This document shows, piece by piece, positions 10,097 through 24,229 of a DNA stretch of 64,000 bases. The notes under the pieces are model-generated. The model had not been told where the DNA came from, searched no databases, and was given only the letters and a program-made list of their open reading frames with translations. The DNA comes from Phellopilus nigrolimitatus (lineage: Eukaryota; Basidiomycota; Agaricomycetes; Hymenochaetales; Hymenochaetaceae). Every line of letters starts with the position of its first letter. Within the stretch, counting starts at the first letter, position 1. The position numbers and the translations under genes are program-made. The DNA lies in contig JAJOHG010000002.1 of assembly GCA_021029095.1 (NCBI GenBank), forward strand, positions 496,001 to 560,000, written 5' to 3'.

Positions 10097-13000
10097 ATGG
10101 CGGCTCCCGCCAGCAACACCTACGCGCCTTTCTCCTCGCCCCTCGGCGACCTCTCCGACGACAACATGGCCCTCGACTCCGACTCCTCCAACAGCGCCGC
10201 CTCCGCCTCCGTCCAGAACAACAACGGCAACGTCGTTCTCCAAGATGACGACTCCGACGCAGAAGGCGATGCCGACGTTGACGCGGAGGGCGACGCTGAT
10301 GCAGAGGCCGACCCTGACTACGCCGACGACGGTGACAACGATGCGGCAAACGACGCCCTCGCTGCTCCTGGTGGGTCGAGGTTGTCAAGTAAGGTATGTG
10401 TTTTCTTTTTTCCCTTTCCCTTTAAACCTGTGACGGTTGGAATACACGTCCTAAATTTGGCTTAATTTTACTTTTGCAGGTTGGAAGCGTATGTTTTCTT
10501 TCATTTCGTGCACAAAATAGCACGAAGGCTTATTCACTCTGGATTTTGCAGGGATACGACGAAGAGTCAGATGACGGTTCGTATGCGGACGAGGAATACG
10601 GAAAGAAAAAGTCAACAAAGAAGAAGAAGGCGCCCAAACCTAAGAGTGAGTGTCCACGTCGTATTCCTTTGTCCATTGCATCTTGCCTTGCTGAACAATC
10701 TCCAAGTAGTCCCAAGGACACCCGCCCCTGCGCCTCGTCAAGTCGAGTCGGACTCGGACTCAGAGTATGGCGCACGCTCTAAGAAAAAGAAGAAGCCACG
10801 CGTCGCAGACGACAGCATTCGCGTCTCTAGCCGCGGAGTCAAGCAACCTAACTACATAGACGACGTAGAGAATTTCGAACAGTTCGAGGAGGATGAGGAT
10901 AGCGGCTACTATGCGGCTGATCCGAATGCGCAGTACGAGGAGGAGCATGAGATTGAAGGCGTGTTCTACCACGTTCGCGACGAGGGGCGCGAGGACGACC
11001 CTGAGGACCTGTGGCACGAGAACGTGGTGCGTACCTTCCTCCAAGCTTGCTTTAGCGCTAAATCAAATACGGCACTAGCGCTATCACATCAAGTGGAAGG
11101 GTTTCTCGCATCTTCACAACACCGACGAAAACTATGAGTTCCTAAAGCGCTTCAAGGGCTTGAAACGCGTCGATAATTACATCAAGTCGTTCAAGCTCTA
11201 CCAAGGGCGTCTGGCTGACCCGAACCTCACCCGCGAGGACACGGAGGCGTTGCTCCTTGATAAGGAACGTGAGAAGCAAGACCTGGAAACATTTAAAACT
11301 GTCGAGCGCATCGTTTCGCAGCGCGAGTCGCCGCACGACGGCGGCGTCGAATACTTCTGCAAGTGGCAAGGCCTCGCTTACGATCACTGTACGTGGGAGA
11401 GTTTGGATGAAATTAAGCCAATCGCAAAGGAGTACATCGACGCGTTCACTCAACGGGAGAAGGAAGGGAGGTTTCCGTTCCGAAGCCAGCACTACCCGCG
11501 CGACAAGCGGCCGGAGTTTATCAAAATTAAGAAGGATCCCGACTATATCGTTGAAACTGGCGGGGAACTGAAAGAATTCCAGCTGACTGGACTTAATTGG
11601 CTCGCCTACCTTTGGAGCAAGGGTGAGAATGGCATTCTCGCGGACGAAATGGGTCTTGGCAAAGTACGCGTGTTGGTTACTAAGAGGTTCAACAATACTT
11701 ACGATTTTTTTTCTCTTTTTTTGAACAGACTGTTCAAACTGTCGCATTCCTGTCATATCTCTTCCACGAGCATAGTCAATACGGACCCTTCCTCGTCATC
11801 GTCCCACTTTCGACTATCACCGCGTGGCAGATGCAATTTGCTGCGTGGGCACCCGACCTTAACGTTATCTGCTACATCGGCTCTGGTCGCTCGCGTGAGG
11901 TGATCCGGAACTACGAGATTTACCAGGAGCCTGGCAAGAGCAAGAAAGTCAAAATGAACGTGTTACTGACGACATATGAACTAATCTTGCGTGATGCGGC
12001 GATGCTCGGCGACATCAAGTGGCATGCGCTCGCGGTCGACGAGGCGCATCGCCTGAAGAACTCGGAGAGCCAGCTTTACGAGGCGCTAAAGACATTCCCT
12101 GCGGCATCAAAACTACTCATCACGGGCACGCCGTTGCAAAACAATGTCAAAGAGCTGCTCGCGCTCATGCATTTCCTCATGCCCGAGAAGTGTAAGTGCA
12201 TTGACTGATCGCTAAGACCTTTATATCTAATACTTTTTAATCATAGTCGCGCTCTCAAACGAGTTCGATTTGAACGACGAAGATCATGAGTCGAAGATTA
12301 AGGATCTGCACAAACAGCTCGAATCGCTTATGCTCCGTCGCCTGAAGCGCGACGTTGTAAAGAGCTTGCCGACGAAGAGCGAGCGCATCCTTCGCGTTGA
12401 GATGTCTGCGCTCCAGACTCACTTCTACAAGAACATCCTGACAAAGGTGAGTAGACGATAATGATAACCAAAACATGGATAAATATTCATGAAATATCCA
12501 TAGAACTATCTAGGGTTGGTGAAGAGTGCAAATGGTAACAGCAATATCAGTTTGCTCAATATCGGTACGCTCGCTATAAATCTATTCAAGTTTATGTTTG
12601 TTCACGGACAAATTACCTCAGCTATGGAACTGAAGAAGGCTGCGAACCATCCTTACCTATTCGACGGGGCCGAGACACGCTCGGACAACCGTGAAGAGAC
12701 GCTGAAAGGTCTCGTCATGAGTAGCGGCAAGATGGTACTTCTTGACAAGCTACTCGCAAAGCTCAAGCACGACGGGCACCGTGTGCTCATCTTCAGCCAA
12801 ATGGTACGTATGCTTGACATTCTCAGTGACTACATGTCGCTGCGCGGCTACACACACCAACGTCTCGATGGGACCGTCTCGTCGGAGTTACGCAAGAAGT
12901 CCATAGCGCACTTCAACTCACCGGGCTCTCCAGACTTCGCGTTCTTGCTTTCGACGCGCGCGGGTGGCCTGGGTATCAATCTTGAGACGGCTGATACGGT

Positions 13001-15293
13001 TATTATCTTTGACGTGAGTGTTTGTAATTGTCTAAGTGTTGGCCATTACTTATGTCAATTATCGTATTCTATAGAGTGACTGGAATCCGCAGAATGACCT
13101 TCAAGCAATGGCACGGGCTCATCGAATTGGTCAAAAGTCGCACGTAAACGTCTATCGCTTTGTGAGCAAAGACACGATGGAGGAGGATGTTCTCGAGCGC
13201 GCTAAGCGGAAGATGGTGCTCGAATATGCTAGTAAGGCGCTTTTCATCGTGAAATTGAATAATGTCTAATTGGATTTGTATTTACAGTCATTAACCAGAT
13301 GGACACGTCTCAGGCACATCTCAGTTCTAAGCCCGGTACAACTACGAAGGATGCAACGAAGCCTGACAATCTCAGCAAGGATGAGTTGACTGCGGTGCTG
13401 AAGTATGGTGCTCAGAAAATGTAAGTGACTAGCATTGTTGTATGCAATAACCGGATCATAAGAATTAACACATTTTCAGGTTCGATAAAGATGATTCGCA
13501 GCAAAACCAGAAGCTAGACGAGATGGATCTCGATGACATTCTAAATCGCGCCGAGGACCACGAGACGATGACTGCAGCCGATGACGGTGGGACGTCACTC
13601 GGCGGGGAGGGCTTCCTCCAGACGTTCGCTGCTGTGAGCGACGTCAAGAACGACATGTCCTGGGAGGACATTATACCCCTCGAGGAGCGCATGCGCTTCG
13701 AGAAAGAAGATGAGGACCGTCGTATGGCCGAGCTCGCCGAGCAGTCGCGCGAGCGGAAGCGCACGCACGCACCAGTCTCGTATGAGGGCATGGACGTCGA
13801 TCAGCCAGCACCAGCGCCATCAAAGAAGCCGAAGACGACCGGTCCCGTTCGCAAAACGGCCGGTCAGAAGGCTTTAGAACTCAAAGAGAGGGATATCCGT
13901 GTGCTTGTTAGAAGTTTGCAGCGCTGGGGTGACATTCGCCAGCGCTACGATGTTATCGTATGTTCAGTCGATTCGTACTACAGAACGTGTTTTTCTGACC
14001 AGTATTAACAGGTGAATGAAGCGAAACTCGCTGACAAGAACAAAGCGATGATTCTCGAGGTATCGGATCACATCATCGACCAATGCGATCAAGAGGTCGA
14101 ACGTAACAATGCTGAGAAGCGTGCCCGTCTAGCTTCCGGAGAGACACTTACGAATGCCCAGAAGAGCAAGGCCGTACTGATCACCTTCCGTGGTGTCGGC
14201 AACATCAACGCAGAGACAGTTCTTTCTCGGCATAGGGACCTTCGTATTCTCTTCGACTACCTTAGCGAATTGCCTGATCCTTACACGTGGGAATTGCCAA
14301 TTGAGAACATCCGCCCCACGTTGAACTGGTCTGGCCGGTGGGGCCCGAAGGACGACGCTATGCTCCTGGTCGGCGCATACATCTACGGCTTCGGAAACTG
14401 GGAGACGATCCAGAAAGACCCCAAGCTTGGACTTGACGGAAAATTCTTCCTAGATGAGGGCAAGAAGGGTGAAGACGCATCAACGAAGCCCATTCCGAAT
14501 GCGATTCACCTCGTACGTCGTGGCGACTTCCTACTTAACCTTCTGCGAGAGTACAACGAGAAACTTGTCTCGTACGAGACGTCAATGCGGAAGCCGGCTA
14601 AGTCCTCCATGACCCCGCCACCAATTCATGTGACTAATGGCGTGAAGCGCCGCGCCGAAAGCGAGGCCGTATCTGCTGTTGACGAGGGGAGCAGCAAGAG
14701 GCGAAAGCGCAGGCCAACTCCGACTTTCACAGACTCTGATTCTTCGGACGACTGTCCATCTATGGATGAAGCTGCGACGAAGGAAGAGCTGAGGCCCGTC
14801 AAGAAGCAGCTGGTAACTAATTATTGTATCATTCATTTTCTATAATACTGACTCTGTTTATAGAAACAATTGAAGCTGTCAGGAGGAGACATGCCTCGTG
14901 ACAACAAGGTCGCTATCCTCAAAGACTCGCTGGCCGCCATCGGCCGCCGCATTGACCATGTTCTCGAGACTAAGCGGCAGGCCGGCGAAGACGTCGAGAG
15001 GTGGAAGCGTCATCTCTGGACGTGCGTAGTCTTTGCCTTCACTTTCCTCTTATGCTATAATTAATCGACCATAATAAACTAGGTTCGTTACTCTCTTCTG
15101 GCCTAAGCAAGTGAAGGCATCGAAGCTTGAAGAAATCCACGCGAAAATGGTCATGAAAGAGGGTGCTCCTCGACAGTCTTCGAGTTCGGCCAAATCGCGT
15201 CCCAGCACGAGCGTCAAAACTAACGGAAGCCTTCCAACACCCTCCTCAACGTCCTCTTCTCATCGCGCGAACGGCAACAAGCCTCATCGGTGA
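10097..15293 (+). CDS. CHD1: chromodomain-helicase CHD1 (SNF2 ATPase)
   Basis: Nuclear ATP-dependent nucleosome spacing factor linked to transcription elongation. The start [19 protein letters not shown] leads an acidic, low-complexity N-terminus. Two chromodomains follow ([19 protein letters not shown], about 11.1 kb; [18 protein letters not shown], about 11.35 kb), then the SNF2 ATPase: [35 protein letters not shown] (Walker A), [10 protein letters not shown] (DEAH), TGTPLQNN, and helicase [44 protein letters not shown]. The SANT/SLIDE-type DNA-binding part lies at about 13.85-14.55 kb ([20 protein letters not shown]). A C-terminal CHCT/DUF4208-type helical domain follows (about 14.87-15.16 kb, [18 protein letters not shown]), and the protein ends [12 protein letters not shown]. 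More than ten introns; the full domain set is intact, roughly 1,400 residues. The intron near 10.4 kb may contain a 9-nt microexon. Confidence 0.96.
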
Positions 15294-15723
15294 AATATAT
15301 CCTCGAGCTTAAACTTTTTATGTTTTCTTTCACTGCTTACCTCAAATGCTTTTGTGGTGCTCGTGTTACATTTCTTTCGCCTTCCTCGCTCCGCTCTTCC
15401 TTCTGACGCATCTCCCAAACGATACTGCATTTTTAGTCTTTTTATCTGCTTGCGCTTCTTCTAACTGTCTATTTGATTCACTCCCGCTTTCCACTCATCT
15501 GTAAACGCTGTCAAATATCCTGTACATTGTCATATTTTTAGTTGATCGATCAATCCGCCAAGACCACATTGAGACAAGACTTATTTATCGGAGTCATCAT
15601 ACATTAGTGAACGAAGAAGTATGCTATTTTTTTTTCTTCTAAACACAGAAGAGACGAAGGAAGACTATGAAATACACCAAAAGTACAATCCCTAATGCCA
15701 AGAGTCGATGCAAAACAATAAGA
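15294..15723. other. convergent intergenic spacer
   Basis: T-rich 3' flank of CHD1 facing the 3' end of a minus-strand gene. No coding frame or repeat seen. Confidence 0.4.
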
Positions 15724-17671
15724 TTAACTCGACGTGAACGTCTGTGAAAACACTGCCTTCGACACTTTGTTCGCAAGGAGGTTAGCGTTCGGCGCGTCCG
15801 TCAACTGGAGAATAGCGGCGCTCAAAGAAGATACAACTTCAATGTGCCCTTGCCCGTTGTTCCATGTCTCGCCCGTCGGACGCGCGCCCCAACCTGCCCA
15901 GCCATAAGCACGGTTCGCCGAGACGAGGTCATCAACGTAAGTGCGCTGTCGGCCCGCACCAGTCGGGTCGACAAGGTCCGTATCGCGGTCAAGCACAGCG
16001 TCTGCGAGTGTCGCATGCACATCGTACGTGCCTTCGAACTTGCTATCAACAAATATTTGTGCCGGTTCGAGGCTGTTCACCGCGTGCACGAAGAGTGAGG
16101 CCGGCTGCGTGTAGGGGTCATGCCGATAGGAGGCTTCGAGCGCTCCCCCGAACGTCCTGAGATGGCTCACGAACGTTGGCGGACAATAATCGCTGTTATT
16201 CGAAGGGCCGTATAAGGTGACATTCAAAGTAATGTTGCTACAAGTAGAAGTTAGCTCGGCAATTACTATATTCTTTAGCTTGTATAAAGCGGCCGCACCT
16301 GTTCCCCGTCTCTACTTTCATGAACCCAGGTAATCCTCTGTTTAAGCCATCGTTATAAAGGGACACATTAGCTGTGATAGGTCTACAGCTCATGCCGTTA
16401 GCTGCTAATAAACACAGAAAAACAAATGCGTTCACATACGCAAGTATTGTCTCCAAAATAACCCTGTCAGTAGAGTTGAATGTCCCAGAGATGCCTGCAG
16501 CAGACGCTTTGACGAGAATTGATTGAGCATGTACAGACTGAAATAAAACAGAAAATCAGACTCTAAAAAGGCCCTGATTTTGCAATAACACTAACCTCAA
16601 CATTTATGTTGCCTAAAGAACCTTGGACATTGAACGATCCCAAGCCCATATAAGAGTCAAGCTGTTTGAAGGTTTGATTAAAGGACGGGAGATACGTGGC
16701 CAGACCAGAGAGAGGTGAGGGACCAGAAGGCAGAGGAAGATTCAATTCGACGTCAAGATAATACTTGTCCTCGTTTGCATCATCAGGAACCTGTGGAAGA
16801 TGAGCTATGAGATTCTCGATTAAACCAATGAAAAAGTGAGAATTACGCACATAGATAGCAAGTCCCCAACCAGAATCCGTTCGCATGAGACAAACATTCG
16901 CTTCTTTTAAAGCCTCTTCTCCTATGTCCTTCATATGGACAGAAACGATTGCATCCCTCTGTGAAGTATCGTTCGTCACACTGACAAGCAGAGTGCCGTC
17001 TACAGGAGAAAGCGTGTCGTCCTCCATATCCGAGAAGTTCGAGCGAAGATAGATAGTTTCATTCGACGGTATTAAATATGATAACCTATGGGGATATATA
17101 AATGAGTATATGGTATTCTATAGTGAAAATGCAATACGCACTGATAAAATGAGTCGAGAGTTCCGGAGGCATTAACATGTGTCCAGTTGTTGCACTCAAT
17201 CGGCTGCCCGTAAATTGAAGGTAGATTTAACACGTCCGGAGGTAATTGGTCTGGCGGTATATTGCTACTTTTCACCCAGTTCTGGGGATTTGTGGATACC
17301 GGAGGCTGATTCCCCTTTCCACGCAGCTGCAAGTCATACGTTATAATCAAAGAAAAATCAATTCTATAGAGCACACGTACCACAAGAAACAAAGGGAGGG
17401 CAATTATAGCGCTCAAACCGAGATAAATCGCCAATGCATATACAACGGCCCTTCCTAGCCTCCTATCACCCTGCTTTGCGCTCTTCTTGACCCCATCCTG
17501 CTGCTCTGCTTGCGCTTGCGATGTAGCATAATCTGGTAATCGAGGACTAGGCGGGGGCGGCGGCAATGGTTGCGTGGGTTCGGGATGTCGACGGGTTGGC
17601 ACATTGTCGTCATTGGCTTGTGAGGCGGCGACTTTCCTTTGCTCAGCGTCGACGACCTCGAGGAGAATCAT
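15724..17671 (-). CDS. type II-like membrane protein of unknown function
   Basis: I do not recognise the family. From the ATG at 17671 a proline-rich cytosolic head (QPLPPPPPSPRLPDY) precedes one strong membrane segment (VVYALAIYLGLSAIIALPLF, about residues 75-100). A long, probably lumenal or extracellular region follows with several N-glycosylation sequons (NWTH, NASG, NETI, NDTS, NSTD, NVTL). It includes LSPVDGTLLVSVTNDTSQ, GLAIYVPDDANEDKYYLDVE, GSFNVQGSLGNINVE and ANVSLYNDGLNRGLPGF, and ends VSKAVFSQTFTSS. Repeated beta-strand-like segments next to a membrane anchor resemble LEA2-type domains of fungal vacuolar or membrane proteins, but this is only inference. Six or seven exons join in frame. 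Divergent from the SNAPC3-like gene with 257 bases between starts. Confidence 0.85.
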
Positions 17672-17928
17672 GGTGCGCCGACGCTAGCAAAAACGAATAA
17701 ACCGAACGGAAGGAATGGTGAACGAGAGGCGGGTAAAGTGACCAAATTGTGACGGTAGCAATGGCAGTGAGGTTGTTGCAATCAAGAGCGCTTGAAACAG
17801 CGACCTCTGTCATGCCGTCCTAATTAGGAATTTCGCCACCAACTCTCTCAAGCTTTCTCGTTTCTCATACATCATTCGTTACATCGGGCGCAAACGATCC
17901 TGATAGAGCCGCTTCCGCGTTTACTCGC
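17672..17928. promoter_or_regulatory. shared divergent promoter region
   Basis: These 257 bases separate the start codons of the membrane protein (-) and the SNAPC3-like gene (+). No TATA or specific operator is recognisable. Confidence 0.4.
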
Positions 17929-19455
17929 ATGAACTCGACATCTGCGTATGCGAGCGAAGCGATCATCGGTCCCCCATCCAATCCAATCCATGTGCAATAC
18001 TTTATAAATCAATGTTCACATTCTCAGTCTCTCCGTGGGCCTGGGGAATCTTGCTATCTAAATACTACTTGGCATGAGCTCTCAGAAGAGCAGAAACGCG
18101 AAGTAGAAGAGGAGTGCGGGTGAGTTAGGTCAATCTTGTTTCTGCACTTGATGATGCTGATTAAACCGTTCGCAGCGTTGGTGACCTCGAAGCCACTTTG
18201 AACGAGACCTTATCAAACCCGTTTCTCTATTCTCATCTCTTCCAAAGTCTCGAGAACAACATAGAGGCAATACGCGCAAATTTAAAGCCAAGTGGCCAAC
18301 CAAAGCCGAAACCTCGAAAAAGGAAGAGGACGGAGAAGCAAGCCCCAGACGAAACGCAGTTGTCTCCCGAAGTTCTGCAGCTGCGAAATAACCTTAACGA
18401 CATTCCACTGAAATGTTGGCCGTGCGTCTTATCGTCTGTCTCACGCGCGCGCAATCCACTGAATTTGTTCACGTCAGTTATCCGGTTGATGCGGCAAATT
18501 TCACGCGACCACAGAAGAACTCTGACCTTAATATCTTGACGAAACCCGTATGTCGTGGGGAAAAAACTCTATAAAAATGTTACGAATAGCTTAATGTGTT
18601 GTAGAAAGGACCTCGAACCGCGGGGCCATCTACATTACCTCAGTCATCCAGAAGTCCGGACGCGATTTTGATCGTATCGGTTTACAATCGTTTGTCCTGG
18701 GGTAATCATTTGTCTTGCTCTTCACAACATGCCGTACTGGCGTCGCAAACTATCGGCGATCTCTACGAGGTAATCCCATGTCCATCGAATGAAATACCTC
18801 CCGAAAAAAGACACAATGGCAAAACAATCGGCTATGAAGATGACGAACCACCACCTCACAGCGGCTGTGTAGTGTGTATCGAAGGTATAGCGTACGGTGA
18901 TGGGCAAAGTGAGGAGGACTATTCAGAGTGTGTTTAAGTGCTATTTTTTTACAAGTAAAGCAACTTACCTCTTGTTTAGTAAACTCATAAAACAGTTCGA
19001 GCTCATTCCGGAGAAGAAGCGACCACGAATATCGAAGGGCGTGGGCATGCACGACCAGCCCTTTTCGAAGCTTACGCTCCGTTTGAATCAGCCTTACTGG
19101 CTCCTGCACCAAGGCGCATGCGAGCACTTCCTAGTCGTAGATCACCTTCGGTCAGGATTGTCTCAAATACAAATTGTTGCACTCCTTATTTACTATCACA
19201 TGTTATGTCCACAGTATGCTACAAGCTTCTGACCTGCAGGATGGGTATCCGTTAACCCTGCAGATCGCACCACCAATCCTCGACCTGTGTATGGCATGTG
19301 CGCGAGTCCCCGCCGTCCTGTCCGTCGTTGGCGACGTGCGGCTTGGCCAGAGCCCCTTCAAAATTTGCCAGCCTTGTTGGACACTCTTCGGCGAGCCGCG
19401 TTCTGAAGATAGGGCTATCCTTATTCCGCTGCCAAAATACGAGCTGGGGTGGTAA
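17929..19455 (+). CDS. snRNA-activating protein complex subunit 3 (SNAPC3/SNAP50)-like
   Basis: Nuclear factor whose animal and plant homologues bind the proximal sequence element of snRNA promoters for RNA polymerase II and III. The start MNSTSAYASEAIIGPPSNP is followed by a charged region with PKPKPRKRKR (likely nuclear signal), then AILIVSVYNRLSWGN, SQHAVLASQTIGDLYEVIPC and CVVCIEGIAYGDG. The C-terminal zinc domain is clear: LRLNQPYWLLHQGACEHFLV, DGYPLTLQIAP, then LCMACARVPAVLSVVGD and KICQPCWTLFG. These carry the HQGxCEH and paired CxxC pattern diagnostic of SNAP50. Exons join across short introns (for example 18122-18175 and 18939-18981). It ends LIPLPKYELGW. I am confident of the family by pattern; the promoter target in this fungus is inferred. 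Confidence 0.88.
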
Positions 19456-20039
19456 CTAGGAGTGGCTGATGTGCATAAGGTGCGTAAGAATCCAGACATC
19501 GATGCTTTGGTCGTAACGAAGTGAGCTAGTCTGCAGATCATCAGTTTTGTGGCTACATCGAAGAAAGCATATTTATAGTATATTAAAAAAGCTCATCAGC
19601 AGTTAAAGAAGTTTGGTGTTTGCTCAAGAAAAGCTTTCAAAGTGACAGTTGGTCTCGATGCAGGTTTAGTGCGAACTCGCATCTCCTGTGTGCACATACT
19701 GACTCCATATACTTGTCCCGTTACCGTGCATTAAACAACCTTAAGTCACAACCTGATTGCATACTCTTCCTCGTGTCAACCATCTATGCTGGTCGAACTT
19801 CCACGACAAAGAACCTGCTCAGGATCGATTCTTGATTTCTACTTCGATCCCCGTCGGCCCAAAGCGTTCCATGCATCTGTTATAGCAATGAAGGTCTCTA
19901 GCATCATGATGCCCTCGATCGTCGCAAAACAATAAAGGAGACTGGTTTCTTACCAAGAGTCCCTTCCTCAAGACCTCGAATCCAGCTCGCAGCGTCGCTC
20001 GTACTCGAGAGTCGAGTGCAGTCCCGACTGCTTTCGCAA
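19456..20039. other. intergenic, 3' flank of SNAPC3-like gene and leader of next gene
   Basis: No supported gene. The plus-strand frame of the following gene stays open back to about 19,902 but contains no ATG in that stretch, so an unrecognised upstream exon with a signal peptide may lie here. Confidence 0.3.
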
Positions 20040-21116
20040 ATGGAAGTTACTGACAGCAGGGAGATTACCACGTTCTGTTTCCCCTCGTCTCTTTGCATTT
20101 CGACCGCATCAATAACCACCAGGACCCCTTTGCACATTTCGATTTCCTCCCCGTCCACTGAACCATTCTCTAGTGTCTCTATTTCGAAATTGACGTTCGT
20201 TGCCTCGACCTCACCCACTCGTTCCCTTTCTAGTTCAGCACCGGCATCGGACAATCTAGCCCATGCTTCCGCTACGTCGTCAACAGACTTTAGTTCAAGT
20301 TCCTCTACTCGGCCGCAGCCAACAACCTCCTCGGCCGTCTCTTCTCTTGCAGATTCGTCATCCACACAGTCTTTTACAGCCAGCTCCTTTTCTTCCTCCA
20401 CAGCTTTTCCATTCTTGTCCGTAATGGTGGCGAACAGCTCGATCTCGCCGACTCGGAGTACGGCGCCGTTATCCAGCGTCGTGACATCCACACCTAATAT
20501 TTCCCCATCATCACTCGCACTGGTGACTTCGTCGTCTACACCCACTACCACAGTTATCGTCGTCTCTGTTGTCATCCCTATCGGCATTATCATTCTTGTC
20601 TGCGCATGTATTATCCTACGATGCTCTGGTAATCGTACCTTTGCTCGACATCGTACATTATTCCGCCGAATCTTGGGGTTAGGTTCTAGCTCGTCCAGGG
20701 ATGATACAGTCGCCGAATACAACTCAGAAGAGAGAAGAGATGCACAGCGCACCAGCACGCCGGGTATTGGCGGCGAACGGATAGTTATGGATAACGAAGT
20801 TTTCAGCCCTATTTCCTTCGCCCAAACAACGATCGTTCCAAAGCGCTACACGGCTGTAAACGAGCTCGCACCGCTGGTCGACGAAAGCACTGTCCCGCAA
20901 CCCCCGACACCGTCTAGACCCGTATCCCCGCTTGAGATAGTTCGGGGGGAGATGTCTTCAATTTTACTGGAGATGAGCGGCCTGCAGGCACGCTGGACAG
21001 ACCTCAATTTGCAGCAGCAGCTGCTTGACGAGGACGGAATCTCCGAGGACACAGCTCCGCCTGCTTATCAAGCAGACAGGGATATGGGGGATAACCGGGC
21101 ATCCAGTGTCGTCTAG
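20040..21116 (+). CDS. Ser/Thr-rich single-pass membrane protein (Mid2/Wsc-like architecture)
   Basis: Unknown family with a cell-surface sensor-like layout. About 160 residues extremely rich in Ser and Thr (for example SSTDFSSSSSTRPQPTTSS) are followed by one strong membrane helix (TVIVVSVVIPIGIIILVCAC) and a basic stop-transfer (RCSGNRTFARHRTLFRR). A cytosolic tail of about 150 residues follows, with ERIVMDNEVFSPIS, VPQPPTPSRPVSP and a short amphipathic helix (MSSILLEMSGLQARWTDLNL), ending NRASSVV. The first in-frame ATG is at 20040 and gives no signal peptide, so the real 5' end is probably an exon upstream that I could not fix. A 284-codon antisense frame over the same bases is a mirror of the Ser/Thr codons. 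Decayed genes of similar layout lie near 33 kb and 39 kb. Confidence 0.7.
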   Translation: MEVTDSREITTFCFPSSLCISTASITTRTPLHISISSPSTEPFSSVSISKLTFVASTSPTRSLSSSAPASDNLAHASATSSTDFSSSSSTRPQPTTSSAVSSLADSSSTQSFTASSFSSSTAFPFLSVMVANSSISPTRSTAPLSSVVTSTPNISPSSLALVTSSSTPTTTVIVVSVVIPIGIIILVCACIILRCSGNRTFARHRTLFRRILGLGSSSSRDDTVAEYNSEERRDAQRTSTPGIGGERIVMDNEVFSPISFAQTTIVPKRYTAVNELAPLVDESTVPQPPTPSRPVSPLEIVRGEMSSILLEMSGLQARWTDLNLQQQLLDEDGISEDTAPPAYQADRDMGDNRASSVV

Positions 21117-21782
21117 GCTCCGTGGTTTGCGTATTAGAAGGTATTTGAATTTATCGGCCGGTCTTTCTTACTTTGCTGATGATTTTTTGATAATCTTGCG
21201 GTAACACCGTCCTACGTGTCTTATAACTCACAGCATACGGTGATTAAGCCGAAACACAAGAGGCTTCATGTTTGGATACCATTGTCTGGCTCAGAAAATG
21301 GATTAATCTTGTCGCTATTATAGACGTACATCGAGTAATTTTGTAGAGGACTAGCTAGTGCGTACTGTATGCAAGCCACACCAATACGACGATCATTATG
21401 GGAAAAGGATCGACAGGGGCGATAACTTGCCTAACAGGGATGACCTGGTTGCTCAGTCTCATTACCATCACCCGAAGTTTCGAGCAATGACCAGCGCGGT
21501 TCGTGCATATACACATGCTCGCGGAGTCCAAATTACCTTTAGGCCTGTATACATTCAATAGCTGACACACTGGCTGAAGTGCGGATTGCTCATCCTGGTT
21601 TTAGAAAAAGTGGAAGACGTGCCGATTGCGTGATCCAAGGCGCAATTGGACAGGCTGCCTCAAGACTCGCCATGCCGCCCTCTTCTTTCGCCATAAAATA
21701 TTTGTGCAGCCTACCGCGACGAAAGACTACAACCAGTCTATAGACCGATTTTGCGACTTTCAAGTGACTTCCTCCGGGAACG
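21117..21782. other. intergenic, MET3 promoter side
   Basis: No coding frame with protein-like content. It separates two plus-strand genes and should hold the ATP sulfurylase promoter; no sulfur-regulator site could be assigned. Confidence 0.4.
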
Positions 21783-23965
<2,183 letters not shown>

Positions 23966-24229
23966 ATATCTATCTACTTTTATATGATTGTAAGACTGTG
24001 TGTCACAGGAGAGTATAGCATAAAGAATTGAAAGGAAGAAGAAAAGCGGAGATACAGACCCTTTTAATGAAATACACCCGGCGATGGATCAGGAGTCCTC
24101 GTGCCTGTTATAGAAGAGAGCAAACAAGCACCAACACTAGCTCGCACACGCAGGTCGACTTTACAAACTCACTTCTTGTCCTCCCTTCCGTCCTCCCGTT
24201 CCCCTTCCCTTTTTCCATCCTCTAAGTCC

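Noticed and set aside
19904..20758. 284-codon minus-strand ORF rich in Glu and Val
   Set aside because: It is the mirror image of the Ser/Thr-codon-rich plus-strand gene; the plus strand has the clear membrane helix and tail.
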